From Hyphococcus sp. (GTDB lineage Bacteria > Pseudomonadota > Alphaproteobacteria > Caulobacterales > Parvularculaceae): 10,712 bases of DNA. The DNA is taken from assembly GCA_021604585.1 (NCBI GenBank), contig BQJG01000087.1, forward strand, positions 1-10,712, in the 5' to 3' direction. The translations under genes and the position numbers were made by a program. Numbering within the stretch: the stretch's first letter is position 1; every line of letters begins with the position of its first letter. Shown piece by piece: positions 1 to 6,948 of the stretch. The notes under the pieces are model-generated. The model was not told the DNA's origin, ran no database searches, and was given only the letters and a program-made list of their open reading frames with translations.

Positions 1-869
1 ACGCTGGCGAAATCGGGCCGGTCGGCGCCGCGCGCGCCGTACCCGCCTTCGATCGCCCAGGCCGGTTTATAGGCTTGCTTAGCGAGCTCAACATCGGTGT
101 CTTCAATGCCGATCATGGCGTCGCTAACCCGCACGATGGGATGACGAACGAGACGGCTTTCGATTTCACTCACAGTTCCCGGCGATGGAAACGCTGGAAG
201 ATCTTCGGGCGAAGGCCGAGACGCATTCGCGCCGATAAATCGTGAAAGTTCTGCTTCCGCCGTGGCGCGTTGTTGTTGCAGTTCGGCGAGCCTGTCGTCC
301 AACAGCGACAGTTCAAGTTCGGCGCGCAAAACGTCCTGACTTGTCAGCTTGCCCTGCGCAAATGACGCGCTCAACGCGTCGATGAGTTCGCTGACCGCGT
401 TTCGGCTCTCCTCAACAAGGACTTGCGCGTTGGACGCATGGAACTTGTCGAGCCATGCAAGCCGCACCGAAAGCGCGACATTGCGAATAGTTGCCTCGCG
501 GCGCATGCGTTCGATTTCCGCCTCGCCCTCGCGCTTTTCGCGATTGAGCCGCAAGGTAGAACCGCGCGGAATTTCCTGGCGCAATCCGATCTGCGCTTGC
601 GTCATCGGTTCCTGTCCGAACGCGAAAGTGTCGGTCGGCACATTGGCGAGCGCAGTCCGCAAGGTGGGATCCGGAAGTTGCGAATCAGAAACCGCGCGAT
701 CTTCTTGCGCCGAGGCGCGGGCTTCGAAGCGGGCATAGGCTGGGTCTTCCGCCGTGACGGCGATCTCAACCGCCTCTTCAACGGTGAGCGGCGATTCCGA
801 TGAGAGCGCAGGGCTCCCAATCAGCGCCGCCGCGACGGCCGCAGCCATCGCGCATTTTATTACGGGCAT
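1..869 (-). CDS. TolC/CusC-family outer-membrane efflux protein (C-terminus outside window)
   Basis: The reading frame is open from the ATG at 869 to the window edge, giving 289 codons without a stop; family members are usually 400 to 480 residues. It begins with a Sec signal peptide (hydrophobic stretch about residues 6-22, then ALSSES). The next segment (LTVEEAVEIA) is the usual first helix of the outer-membrane-factor fold. LRQEIPRGSTLRL at about residue 96 corresponds to the family's 'lsQ.iP.G' strand. Long amphipathic helices rich in Glu, Arg, Ala and Leu follow, with the familiar pattern 'QGKLTSQDVLRAELEL'. Such proteins form the outer-membrane channel of tripartite RND pumps. The Met/Cys-rich small gene 91 bp upstream on the same strand, and the CusF and CsoR genes elsewhere in the window, favour a CusC/CzcC-like metal efflux role. 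Substrate is inferred. The ribosome site is weak (GAGA about 7 nt before ATG). Confidence 0.9.
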   Translation of the reverse strand, partial: MPVIKCAMAAAVAAALIGSPALSSESPLTVEEAVEIAVTAEDPAYARFEARASAQEDRAVSDSQLPDPTLRTALANVPTDTFAFGQEPMTQAQIGLRQEIPRGSTLRLNREKREGEAEIERMRREATIRNVALSVRLAWLDKFHASNAQVLVEESRNAVSELIDALSASFAQGKLTSQDVLRAELELSLLDDRLAELQQQRATAEAELSRFIGANASRPSPEDLPAFPSPGTVSEIESRLVRHPIVRVSDAMIGIEDTDVELAKQAYKPAWAIEGGYGARGADRPDFAS

Positions 870-960
870 AAGGGTCTCGATTTCCAAGCACGTTCAACAA
901 ACGCCGGTCGCATTGAAGCGAACGGCGCGATGGTTTATCCGCGTCAAAACGCGGGCGTGC

Positions 961-1323
961 TCAGATTCGAGGTGGCGGGGGGTCGAGATGCGATGGGGTC
1001 GCGAGGCCGACGTCTAATGTCGGCATCTCATACTGTACAACGGCGAATGCCTGCTCTTGCGTATTTGAAGGATCAATTCCAGCGTAGAAGCCAGGGCAAA
1101 CCAACGCGCAAGCAGCAGCGCATCCGGCATCATGCGATTGTTGCGGCGCAACGTCCATATCCGCGCAATCTTCCTTTTGCATGCCAGCCATTTCCATTGG
1201 CGTGTCATCTGAAGCCATTTGCGCCATTTCCATATCGGAACCCATCGACGCGCAGGACGCGAGCGCCGCCGCCGGCGCGACGGCCATCGATAGCATCATG
1301 GTTATGAACAGCAGTATCCGCAT
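961..1323 (-). CDS. small secreted Met/Cys-rich protein, probably metal-responsive
   Basis: The product has 120 residues. The frame stays open upstream to 1605, but the ATG at 1323 places a clean signal peptide (MRILLFITMMLSMAVAPAAALA) at the start, so I chose it. The mature part has eight Met between residues 27 and 56 (MEM, MEMAGM patterns) and Cys at 24, 53, 68, 72 and 76, as expected of a periplasmic Cu(I)-binding protein. The C-terminus is Pro-rich (LDPPPPRI). Small proteins of this kind often precede czcC/cusC genes (CzcI-like or CopL-like), but I cannot assign a named family with confidence. It lies 91 bp upstream of the efflux channel gene on the same strand and is probably the first gene of that operon. 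Binding of copper is inferred from composition only. Confidence 0.7.
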   Translation of the reverse strand: MRILLFITMMLSMAVAPAAALASCASMGSDMEMAQMASDDTPMEMAGMQKEDCADMDVAPQQSHDAGCAAACALVCPGFYAGIDPSNTQEQAFAVVQYEMPTLDVGLATPSHLDPPPPRI

Positions 1324-1639
1324 TGCTTTTAATATTGGAGCGCTCAGATGGATTGTCAATCGGGCCGATAATCTACGCACTAGCTGAATAAATTCTAAAG
1401 GGCGCAAAGCCTTGCGAAGCCTGCTTAACAACGTCAGGAGGCCCGAACCCGGCTTCGCACTGGACGCCACGTCCGGGCTTAGCAGGTGCGAACGGCAACA
1501 TGCGACTTTCTCCGCTGCTGAAGCCGAGAATTCTTCCGAACCGCCCTCACCCCTTTGTGAACATGTAGTAAGCATTCCTCGAACCCCAGAATTGCCCGCC
1601 GCCATAACAATTCCATATTTTCTACAGATAGTTCGCTTA
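1324..1639. other. divergent intergenic region with a 9-bp direct repeat
   Basis: This 316-bp spacer lies between the divergently read small secreted gene and the M23 lipoprotein gene. Frames remain open through it on both strands, but neither translation resembles a protein, and the signal peptides of both neighbours begin at its edges. It should hold both promoters; I could not identify a convincing -35/-10 pair. The 9-mer ATGTAGTAA occurs at 1563-1571 and again at 1647-1655, in the same orientation and 84 bp apart. No CsoR-type palindrome was found. Confidence 0.5.
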
Positions 1640-2272
1640 ATGAGAAATGTAGTAACGGTGTTTGATTACTGGTTCCGCCCATCTCATTTGACGGTGCTGG
1701 CGGCGCTTTCCATAAGCGCATGTGCGACGGCTCCAACCGGCGGCCCTCCGAAACCCGGAACGCCGACGTCATCGAGCACGTTCGCGTCTACGCTCCATCT
1801 TTGCAAAGGCGGCCATATCGACAATGCGCCGCCAACGGACAGCGTGCGCCACATAATCAACTATCACCCGTTCGCAAGCTTTGCAGGCGTTACGTTGGCG
1901 CGAGCGCCGGTTCGGCGCGCCTGTTTTTCATCCGGATTCGGCTTTCGCCATGACCGCGCAGGACGTCACAAGGGCATAGATCTATCTACCGGACATCCTC
2001 ACGCCGTCTACGCGGCCGGAGACGGCGTCGTTGAGGAAATGCGAAGCGCCAGCGGATACGGCAATGTGATCCTGATCCATCACAACAACCGCTTACGGAC
2101 GCGATACGGGCACCTGTCGGCTTTCGGTTCGGACATGCATATCGGTCATGAAGTTCGGCAGGGCGACGTCCTTGGCAGATCTGGAAAAACAGGCAATGCG
2201 GAGGCTGTCATCCTCCACTATGAAATCATTCTAGACGGCGAACCGCGCGATCCTATGAATACCGGCGAATAG
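1640..2272 (+). CDS. M23 (LytM) peptidase-domain lipoprotein, altered active site
   Basis: The 210-residue product is taken from the ATG at 1640. The longer frame starting at 1412 only adds low-quality sequence, while this start gives a signal peptide ending in a lipobox (ISAC, Cys28). Residues about 95-205 are an M23/LytM zinc-peptidase fold: GFGFRHD, the HxxxD zinc motif at His110-Asp114 (RHKGIDLS), YAAGDGVV, GYGNVILIHH, YGHL with His157, and LHYEI near the end. M23 enzymes cleave peptidoglycan cross-links. Three zinc ligands (His110, Asp114, His193) are visible, but the first His of the family HxH motif is Ile191 here, so one of two catalytic histidines is missing. It may be a weak enzyme, or a non-catalytic activator or binder like EnvC/NlpD-type proteins. 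Its link to the metal genes is unclear. Confidence 0.85.
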   Translation: MRNVVTVFDYWFRPSHLTVLAALSISACATAPTGGPPKPGTPTSSSTFASTLHLCKGGHIDNAPPTDSVRHIINYHPFASFAGVTLARAPVRRACFSSGFGFRHDRAGRHKGIDLSTGHPHAVYAAGDGVVEEMRSASGYGNVILIHHNNRLRTRYGHLSAFGSDMHIGHEVRQGDVLGRSGKTGNAEAVILHYEIILDGEPRDPMNTGE

Positions 2273-2455
2273 CGAGCATCCATATGGGCAGAATGGTTTC
2301 TCGAAACGGAAGTTAACAGTTTTCGACTGAAAGCCTCGGATTGCATCGCTGATCGGTGACCGCCCGCTATCGTTAACACCAGCCTAACCTTAATCCGTTA
2401 ATCACATTGTCTTGGGTTGAATGAACGGCATCAGCTGTTGAGAGGCAATTGATTC

Positions 2456-2461
2456 AGGCGG
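2456..2461 (+). promoter_or_regulatory. ribosome binding site supporting the GTG start at 2467
   Basis: AGGCGG matches the AGGAGG consensus at five of six positions and lies 5 nt before the GTG at 2467. The upstream TTG at 2449 has AGAGG only 3 nt away, closer than normal. The start choice therefore rests on this site and on signal-peptide shape. Confidence 0.4.
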
Positions 2462-2466
2462 TTATC

Positions 2467-3375
2467 GTGGTTTGGTGCTCAAAAAAATTACTTTTAACGG
2501 TTATCTGCGGAATCGTTGCACTGTCGCCGGGCGTATTCGCAGCCGAGACTTTATTCGGATTCACGATTGGGGTGGACACGCTCCCGAAAGGCCAGTCAGA
2601 ACTCGCCTTCGATGTCACCAGACTCCATGGCGAACGCTTAAGCCCCTTTCGCGCTATCACATTCTCCGGCCACTATGAACGCGGCGTCGGTGACGATACG
2701 AGCGTCACAATTGGTATTGGCGGCTTTTCCGTCGATCATGACGAAAACGCCTTCGGAACCAATCCGGGCGCCGGCTCGACACCTATTATTCCAGCGTTCT
2801 CGGAAGAACGTCTTTCCCGTTTCTCGCTCGGCGCACAACAGCGTATTTTGAGCCCGTATACCGACTATTTTGGGTTTGCGGTCCGCGCCGATTTTGCTTT
2901 CGACTGGTTCGAGAACGAAATTACCAATACGAAAACGAAACAATATTCTCTACGTCCAAGTTTGCTTTTCCAGAAAAACTTCTTGGACGACACGCTCAAT
3001 GTCGGCGCTGCCGTTACCGCCAATTTCCGCTATGGCTGCCAGAAAGAGCCGGCGCCGCTCGCCCAAACTTGCCAGGACGAGATTGAGTTTCGACCGTCCA
3101 TGGGAGCCGCCTACCGATTTGCACCCAAATGGAATATCGGCCTTGAAGGCTTTTATCGAAAGCGGTTCACCGATCAAACCGACAGCCCCGGAAGCTTCTA
3201 TATTGGCCCCAGTCTGCACTATGGCGACAAACGCTGGTACGCCACGGCCAGCTTTTTCTGGCAGGCTGCGGGATCAACCGCGTATGTCGAGCCAACTTCC
3301 ATTCAATATTTGAGCAATGCGACGCGCCTTGAAAACGAATCTGAATTTCGGTTCCGCGTCGGCGTTAATCTTTAA
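2467..3375 (+). CDS. probable outer-membrane beta-barrel protein (DUF6662-like)
   Basis: The 302-residue product begins with a signal peptide (KKLLLTVICGIVAL...GVFA) and then AETLFGFTIGVDTLPKGQ, which resembles the start of DUF6662-type proteins; I assign this from memory of that pattern. The rest alternates polar and hydrophobic residues in strands with aromatic girdles and short turns, and ends in an aromatic/hydrophobic strand (FRFRVGVNL), as expected of an outer-membrane barrel. Two Cys (in YGCQKE and QTCQDE) could form a loop disulfide. Two starts are possible: TTG at 2449 (AGAGG only 3 nt away) and GTG at 2467 (AGGCGG 5 nt away). I prefer the latter because it gives a regular signal peptide. 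It is the first gene of a four-gene run with the FMN-binding and ApbE genes, 17 bp before the next. Function is unknown; a porin or electron-transfer partner role is only inferred from position. Confidence 0.75.
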   Translation: MVWCSKKLLLTVICGIVALSPGVFAAETLFGFTIGVDTLPKGQSELAFDVTRLHGERLSPFRAITFSGHYERGVGDDTSVTIGIGGFSVDHDENAFGTNPGAGSTPIIPAFSEERLSRFSLGAQQRILSPYTDYFGFAVRADFAFDWFENEITNTKTKQYSLRPSLLFQKNFLDDTLNVGAAVTANFRYGCQKEPAPLAQTCQDEIEFRPSMGAAYRFAPKWNIGLEGFYRKRFTDQTDSPGSFYIGPSLHYGDKRWYATASFFWQAAGSTAYVEPTSIQYLSNATRLENESEFRFRVGVNL

Positions 3376-3392
3376 ATACGGAGTTCCGTGCA

Positions 3393-3938
3393 ATGAAAAT
3401 CACTCGACGTGCAATGACGGCAGGCATGACGGCGGCATTGTCGTTTACAAATGTTGCTCGTGCGACAGAATACTTCACGCCAGAGGCTGTGAAACGTCAG
3501 CTCTTTCCGGAAGCGACATCGTTCGACGACGCGACGTTCGTGCTATCAAAGGCGCAAATAAAAGCAATTTCAAAACAATCGCGAACACGGGTGCGATTTG
3601 AGAAGGTGTCCCTCTACCGCGCTGTCAATGCAGATGAGACTATTGGGTTTGCGGTAATTGACGAAGTCTATGGCAAACACGAGTTCATTACCTACGCGAT
3701 TGGTCTCACACCAGACCGCGCAGTCAAGCAAATCGAGATCATGCGCTATCTGGAGACCTACGGCGGCGAAGTTCGAAATCCCGCGTGGCGCGCGCAATTC
3801 GCCGACAAACGTGCTGGCGATGTTTTGACGGTTAAGAAGGATATCGCGAATATTTCCGGCGCAACGCTTTCATGCGTGCATATCGCCGAGGGCGTCCGGC
3901 GCGTACTGGCGACTCTGGAACTCGCCTATGCGGGATGA
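3393..3938 (+). CDS. exported FMN-binding-domain protein with flavinylation motif
   Basis: The 181-residue product has an N-terminal signal (MKITRRAMTAGMTAALSFTNVARA) followed by an RnfG/NqrC-type FMN-binding domain. Landmarks are the FAVIDEVYGKHEFITYAIGL strand pair, the LETYGGEVRNP turn and, near the end, DIANISGATLS. The last contains the S-G-A-T-x-S motif on which ApbE attaches FMN through a phosphoester bond; Thr158 would be the acceptor. The gene has a GGAG ribosome site 9 nt before ATG. Its last 11 bp overlap the start of apbE, so the two are almost certainly translated together and form an enzyme-substrate pair. No heme-binding CxxCH motif is present. The twin arginine in the signal (TRRAM) resembles a Tat signal but lacks the full consensus. 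The likely role is a single-FMN carrier in the periplasm that passes electrons from a membrane partner. Confidence 0.9.
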   Translation: MKITRRAMTAGMTAALSFTNVARATEYFTPEAVKRQLFPEATSFDDATFVLSKAQIKAISKQSRTRVRFEKVSLYRAVNADETIGFAVIDEVYGKHEFITYAIGLTPDRAVKQIEIMRYLETYGGEVRNPAWRAQFADKRAGDVLTVKKDIANISGATLSCVHIAEGVRRVLATLELAYAG

Positions 3939-4761
3939 ACGGTTCGTGCGCCGCGCTCAGCCCTGGCTGGGAACGATTGTCGAAATCGCTGTCCCGGCGG
4001 CGAAAACTGAATTCATTGACGTCGCGTTCGCAATAATCAGCGATGTTCACTGCCGAATGTCATTCCATTCCGAAACCAGCGACCTCGCCTTGTTGCGGCG
4101 GGCGAGTCCTGGCGATACGATCACGATCAATAAACACACAATTTTCGTATTGCGCGAGGCGAAGCGGTTTTACGCAGTAACAAACGGCTTGTTCGACGTA
4201 ACTATCGCGGCGGAGTTGGTCAAATGGGGATTCCTGCCGCGCCATGGTAGCTGGCATTCTGAGACCATTGCGGGAACTATGGACGATATCGAAATTGTCG
4301 ATGACTCGCATGTTGTAGTGAGCAACCCTTTGCTGATCGACCTCGGCGGCATCGCCAAAGGATATGCCGTGGATAGCGCGGTTAAGTATCTGCAAGAATC
4401 GGGCGTCGATACCGGCGTCGTCAATGCTGGCGGCGATTTACGTGTCTTCGGCAATACATCTTGGCCGGTCACTCTTCGCGCCGCCGACTGGTCCGGCGCA
4501 GCCGATGAACTAACGCTTGAGGACGGCGCAGTCGCAACATCGGCCAATGAGACAACGAGAACAATCGCCGCCGGCGCATGGCGCACGCCTCACATTGGCA
4601 AGAAGCGAAATGCTAAGCTTTTTAACGGCTCCGTTTCCGTTTTCGCACCATTTGCAATACATGCTGACGCTTTAACCAAAGTAGCGATTGCGGACGAAGC
4701 TTTCGCCGCATCGATTGCGCCGGATTTCGACGCCGAGATTTTGTATAGCGCCAACAATTGA
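3928..4761 (+). CDS. apbE: ApbE-family FAD:protein FMN transferase
   Basis: The 277-residue protein uses FAD to attach FMN covalently to Ser/Thr in the S-G-A-T-x-S motif of partner proteins, releasing AMP. ApbE signatures appear in order: PWLGTIVEI near the N-terminus, MSFHSETSDLALL (44-56), GLFDVT (87-92), IDLGGIAKGYAVD (137-149), NAGGD (166-170), GAVATSAN (200-207) and the metal-binding HADALTKV (245-252, with Asp247 and Thr250). It is somewhat shorter than classical ApbE lipoproteins (300-350 residues) and shows no signal peptide or lipobox; nothing upstream in frame supplies one. The obvious substrate is the FMN-binding protein encoded by the overlapping upstream gene. The membrane gene follows after 9 bp. 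Family assignment is firm; cellular location is uncertain because exported partners are normally flavinylated in the periplasm. Confidence 0.95.
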   Translation: MRDERFVRRAQPWLGTIVEIAVPAAKTEFIDVAFAIISDVHCRMSFHSETSDLALLRRASPGDTITINKHTIFVLREAKRFYAVTNGLFDVTIAAELVKWGFLPRHGSWHSETIAGTMDDIEIVDDSHVVVSNPLLIDLGGIAKGYAVDSAVKYLQESGVDTGVVNAGGDLRVFGNTSWPVTLRAADWSGAADELTLEDGAVATSANETTRTIAAGAWRTPHIGKKRNAKLFNGSVSVFAPFAIHADALTKVAIADEAFAASIAPDFDAEILYSANN

Positions 4762-4770
4762 ATGTGAGTT

Positions 4771-5406
4771 ATGAGTATTAGCAAGCCTGCGGGCGCAAAA
4801 TTAAACCAATCCTTGCATTGCACCCTGATCGGAAGCAGCGCTGCTCTGTGGATCACCGGCGCGGTCTGGCTTATTTTACACAATTTCGCACAGGTAGAAG
4901 GCGAGTTTGGCGTTGTCCCACATCTGTTGGAGCCTGTCATGCTCCAACTCCATGGCTTTGTTCTCATCCCCGCCCTGCTGTCGCTTGGGGGTATCTTGTT
5001 TGGCCACATTGGGAACGGTTGGAATTATAAAAAGAATAAAATCAGCGGTGTGATCATGTTGGCGGCACTCATTCTGTTGATCGGCACCGGCTATGTTCTC
5101 TACTACACCGGCAGCGACATAATGAGGCAAGCCTCGAGCTTAGCCCATTGGATAACGGGCCTTGCAGCGCCGCTAGTATTCTTGAAACACTCTGTAAAAC
5201 GCGTAAACCGAAGCTTGTCCACCTCTCGCGGCACAATAAGCCCGAGAAACGCCCCTACAGTCCCAAGCCTAGAAGGCGAGGGCTGCGTTCCGGCAAGCCG
5301 GTCTTATGTCATTTCGGCATCTCAAGTCCCCAGATCGATGCTCGAGCTCATTAGAAAGGCGCGGCGAGCAAAGTTGCAGTCCAGATTCTCGGTTAAGAGA
5401 TTGTAA
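4771..5406 (+). CDS. four-helix His-rich membrane protein, b-type cytochrome-like
   Basis: The 211-residue product has four predicted membrane helices at about residues 18-39, 59-80, 90-112 and 121-139. Histidines in or next to helices (His37, 61, 79, 126, 140) could ligate heme b, as in small diheme membrane cytochromes. The pattern 'HG...LFGH...SGVIMLAALILLIGTGYVLYY...AHWITG...KH' is reminiscent of DUF4405-like cytochrome b proteins, though I cannot confirm the family. It begins 9 bp after apbE and completes the four-gene run, so it is the likely membrane electron donor to the flavinylated protein. The last 70 residues after helix four are Arg/Ser-rich, lack recognisable structure, and run up to a degraded region; they may be an out-of-place tail created by damage to the 3' end. 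Confidence 0.75.
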   Translation: MSISKPAGAKLNQSLHCTLIGSSAALWITGAVWLILHNFAQVEGEFGVVPHLLEPVMLQLHGFVLIPALLSLGGILFGHIGNGWNYKKNKISGVIMLAALILLIGTGYVLYYTGSDIMRQASSLAHWITGLAAPLVFLKHSVKRVNRSLSTSRGTISPRNAPTVPSLEGEGCVPASRSYVISASQVPRSMLELIRKARRAKLQSRFSVKRL

Positions 5407-5520
5407 CCGTCAAACAAATAGATCGTAGCATAATCCAGATCGATCACGACCGAAAAAAGACGCTTGCCGTACCAATAAAGGTATAATCCGCCTGAACACC
5501 TGCTCTAAAGCGAAACTGGG

Positions 5521-6145
5521 CATACACTCGTTTCGCAAATTCACGAACGCGCCTTTTCCGTGATGTCAGCGTATTATGACCTCGCGATTCAGCAAGCCCG
5601 GCATGAGCCAGTCGCAAGTTCATCGCACGCCAGGAAGGTATCCTGAAAAACATTATTGAGCGCGATCGCCTTGGCGCCAGTTCAAGAACCGATGTCATTC
5701 GTGTGAAGGCGCGCATAGCGATGGCCCGTGCCCGGCTTGCGCAAGACCATGAGAACATGAAGCTCGCCGAAACCAAATATGGCGAGTTTTCAGTTCGGAG
5801 CCGGGACGCCCGTTCCTGCTTTCGCTCGTGTCGACCACAAGCCCGTCGCATCGAAGGCGGGCGCTCCAAAGCGCATGCCGAGGCCAAGATTGCCGAACGT
5901 GCGACCCCGCAATTTGATTATTGAAAGATTTCTGGTGTCGCGGGGCGACCTTCCAGACATCCTGCTGGCCGAGACTGCTGGCCGAGAGCGATTATTCCGG
6001 AACAAGCGTCGCCTACTTAACGACCTTCGAGGGGCTCGTTCTTGTGACCTACGGATTAATGGAACGCAGTGGCGATTTAACGCGACTGTTTTCACCGCAA
6101 GCAAACGGACAAATTCCGCTTCATGACGCATCAGCCCGGCACTGA
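5521..6145 (+). pseudogene. degraded TolC-family outer-membrane factor gene
   Basis: No intact gene is present, but plus-strand fragments in all three frames appear in the order expected for a type I secretion/efflux TolC protein. In frame 1 near 5566-5600: SAYYDLAIQQAR. In frame 3 from about 5616 to 5783: ILKNIIERDRLGASSRTDVI, then VKARIAMARARLAQDHENMK and LAETKYGEF. Back in frame 1 from about 5785: FGAGTPVPAFARVD. In frame 1 near 5917-5985: IERFLVSRGDLPDILLAE. In frame 2 from about 5984: SDYSGTSVAYLTTFEGLVLV and TYGLMERSGDLTRLFSPQ. These correspond to the helix pair and G-x-x-[ST]-DV turn of the first half and to the C-terminal helices of the second half. At least three frameshifts and a large central deletion are needed. 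Weaker remnants may extend up to about 5470. It follows the flavin module on the same strand. Confidence 0.65.
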
Positions 6146-6759
6146 ATTGTCAACGCGGGGCCGCACGCACGCGCTAACCGTTCCGCCTCTGCGCCAGCAA
6201 CGTCAGACGCACTATCACATAGCGCCCTGAATTGCGAGCGCGTGCGCTTTACTGCCGACCAGCACTCTTCGGGCATCCTCGGCATCGGTTCGTCGTTCTC
6301 TGCACAATGTGCGGCCACGACCGCGAAAACGTTGATGGCCTTAGCATACGCCAAATCGGCCAATGCAATCCGCTCCGGCGACGGCGGCATTGCAAAACGA
6401 TAAACAGCCACGATAGGGCCGCTATCGACTAGCGGAGCAATCTCATGCGCCGTAACGCCGAACGTGTCGGCCTCTTCCCAGATCGCAAAGCTGTCCGCAT
6501 GTGATCCCGGATACTCAGGCGGGCCCGGATGAATATTGTATGGCGTCAATTTAAGCCGAGAGAGAAGATTTGCCGGGACGATGACATCCGTCACAAAGGA
6601 GATTAACCGCGCCGCGCCCCCAGTTCGGTTAATCGCAGACATCAAGCCTTCTCTATCATGAGTGGTAAAAACGTCGAGCCCTGGGTTTCGCGTCATTAGA
6701 AACTCCTCGAAAAACGGCGCCTCACGTCTGCCCGTCAGCATAATGATTGATCGACCCAT
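6121..6759 (-). CDS. formyltransferase-fold protein of unknown substrate
   Basis: The 212-residue product belongs to the methionyl-tRNA/sugar formyltransferase superfamily, which transfers formyl from 10-formyltetrahydrofolate to an amine. The catalytic Asn-His-Asp set is present: Asn75 and His77 in YNIHPGPPEYPG and Asp112 in LVDSGPIV, with spacing like the Fmt family. The loop HPGPPEYPG replaces the more common HPSLLPKYRG. The frame is open upstream to 6876, but the ATG at 6759 begins directly with a Rossmann-like strand (RSIIMLTGR), so I chose it; the ribosome site is poor. There is no C-terminal OB domain as in true Fmt (about 310 residues), so it is not the housekeeping enzyme. It converges on the TolC remnant, overlapping its last bases, and is separated by 189 bp from the PepSY gene. 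No sugar biosynthesis partner is visible. Confidence 0.8.
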   Translation of the reverse strand: MGRSIIMLTGRREAPFFEEFLMTRNPGLDVFTTHDREGLMSAINRTGGAARLISFVTDVIVPANLLSRLKLTPYNIHPGPPEYPGSHADSFAIWEEADTFGVTAHEIAPLVDSGPIVAVYRFAMPPSPERIALADLAYAKAINVFAVVAAHCAENDEPMPRMPEECWSAVKRTRSQFRALCDSASDVAGAEAERLARACGPALTIQCRADAS

Positions 6760-6948
6760 GGTCCCCGACAAGATTTCCCTCTGCGCGGCGCGCAATAACA
6801 TACGTCGCCGAAAAAAAACAATTCGCCCGGCACCAATGAGCCGATGAGCGGCTAGTTTTGCGTCAATGCGCGTCAAACGCGGCTTATACGCTCATGACTC
6901 AATGAACTCACAACATGAACAACAAAATCCTGTGTTAGCCGCCTAGGC

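Noticed and set aside
349..803. Plus-strand open frames of 126-129 codons
   Set aside because: They lie opposite the TolC/CusC-like gene, give Arg/Ser-rich translations with no domain, and are shadows of it.
1412..1639. N-terminal extension of the M23 gene
   Set aside because: It would bury the signal peptide and lipobox inside the protein and has no protein-like character.
2300..2313. Inverted repeat GTTTC/GAAAC after the M23 gene as a terminator
   Set aside because: The stem is 5 bp with a 2-nt loop and no T-tract follows.
5444..5887. Minus-strand open frame of 147 codons
   Set aside because: The translation is Arg/Ser/Ala-rich without motifs, while the plus strand over the same bases shows ordered TolC fragments.
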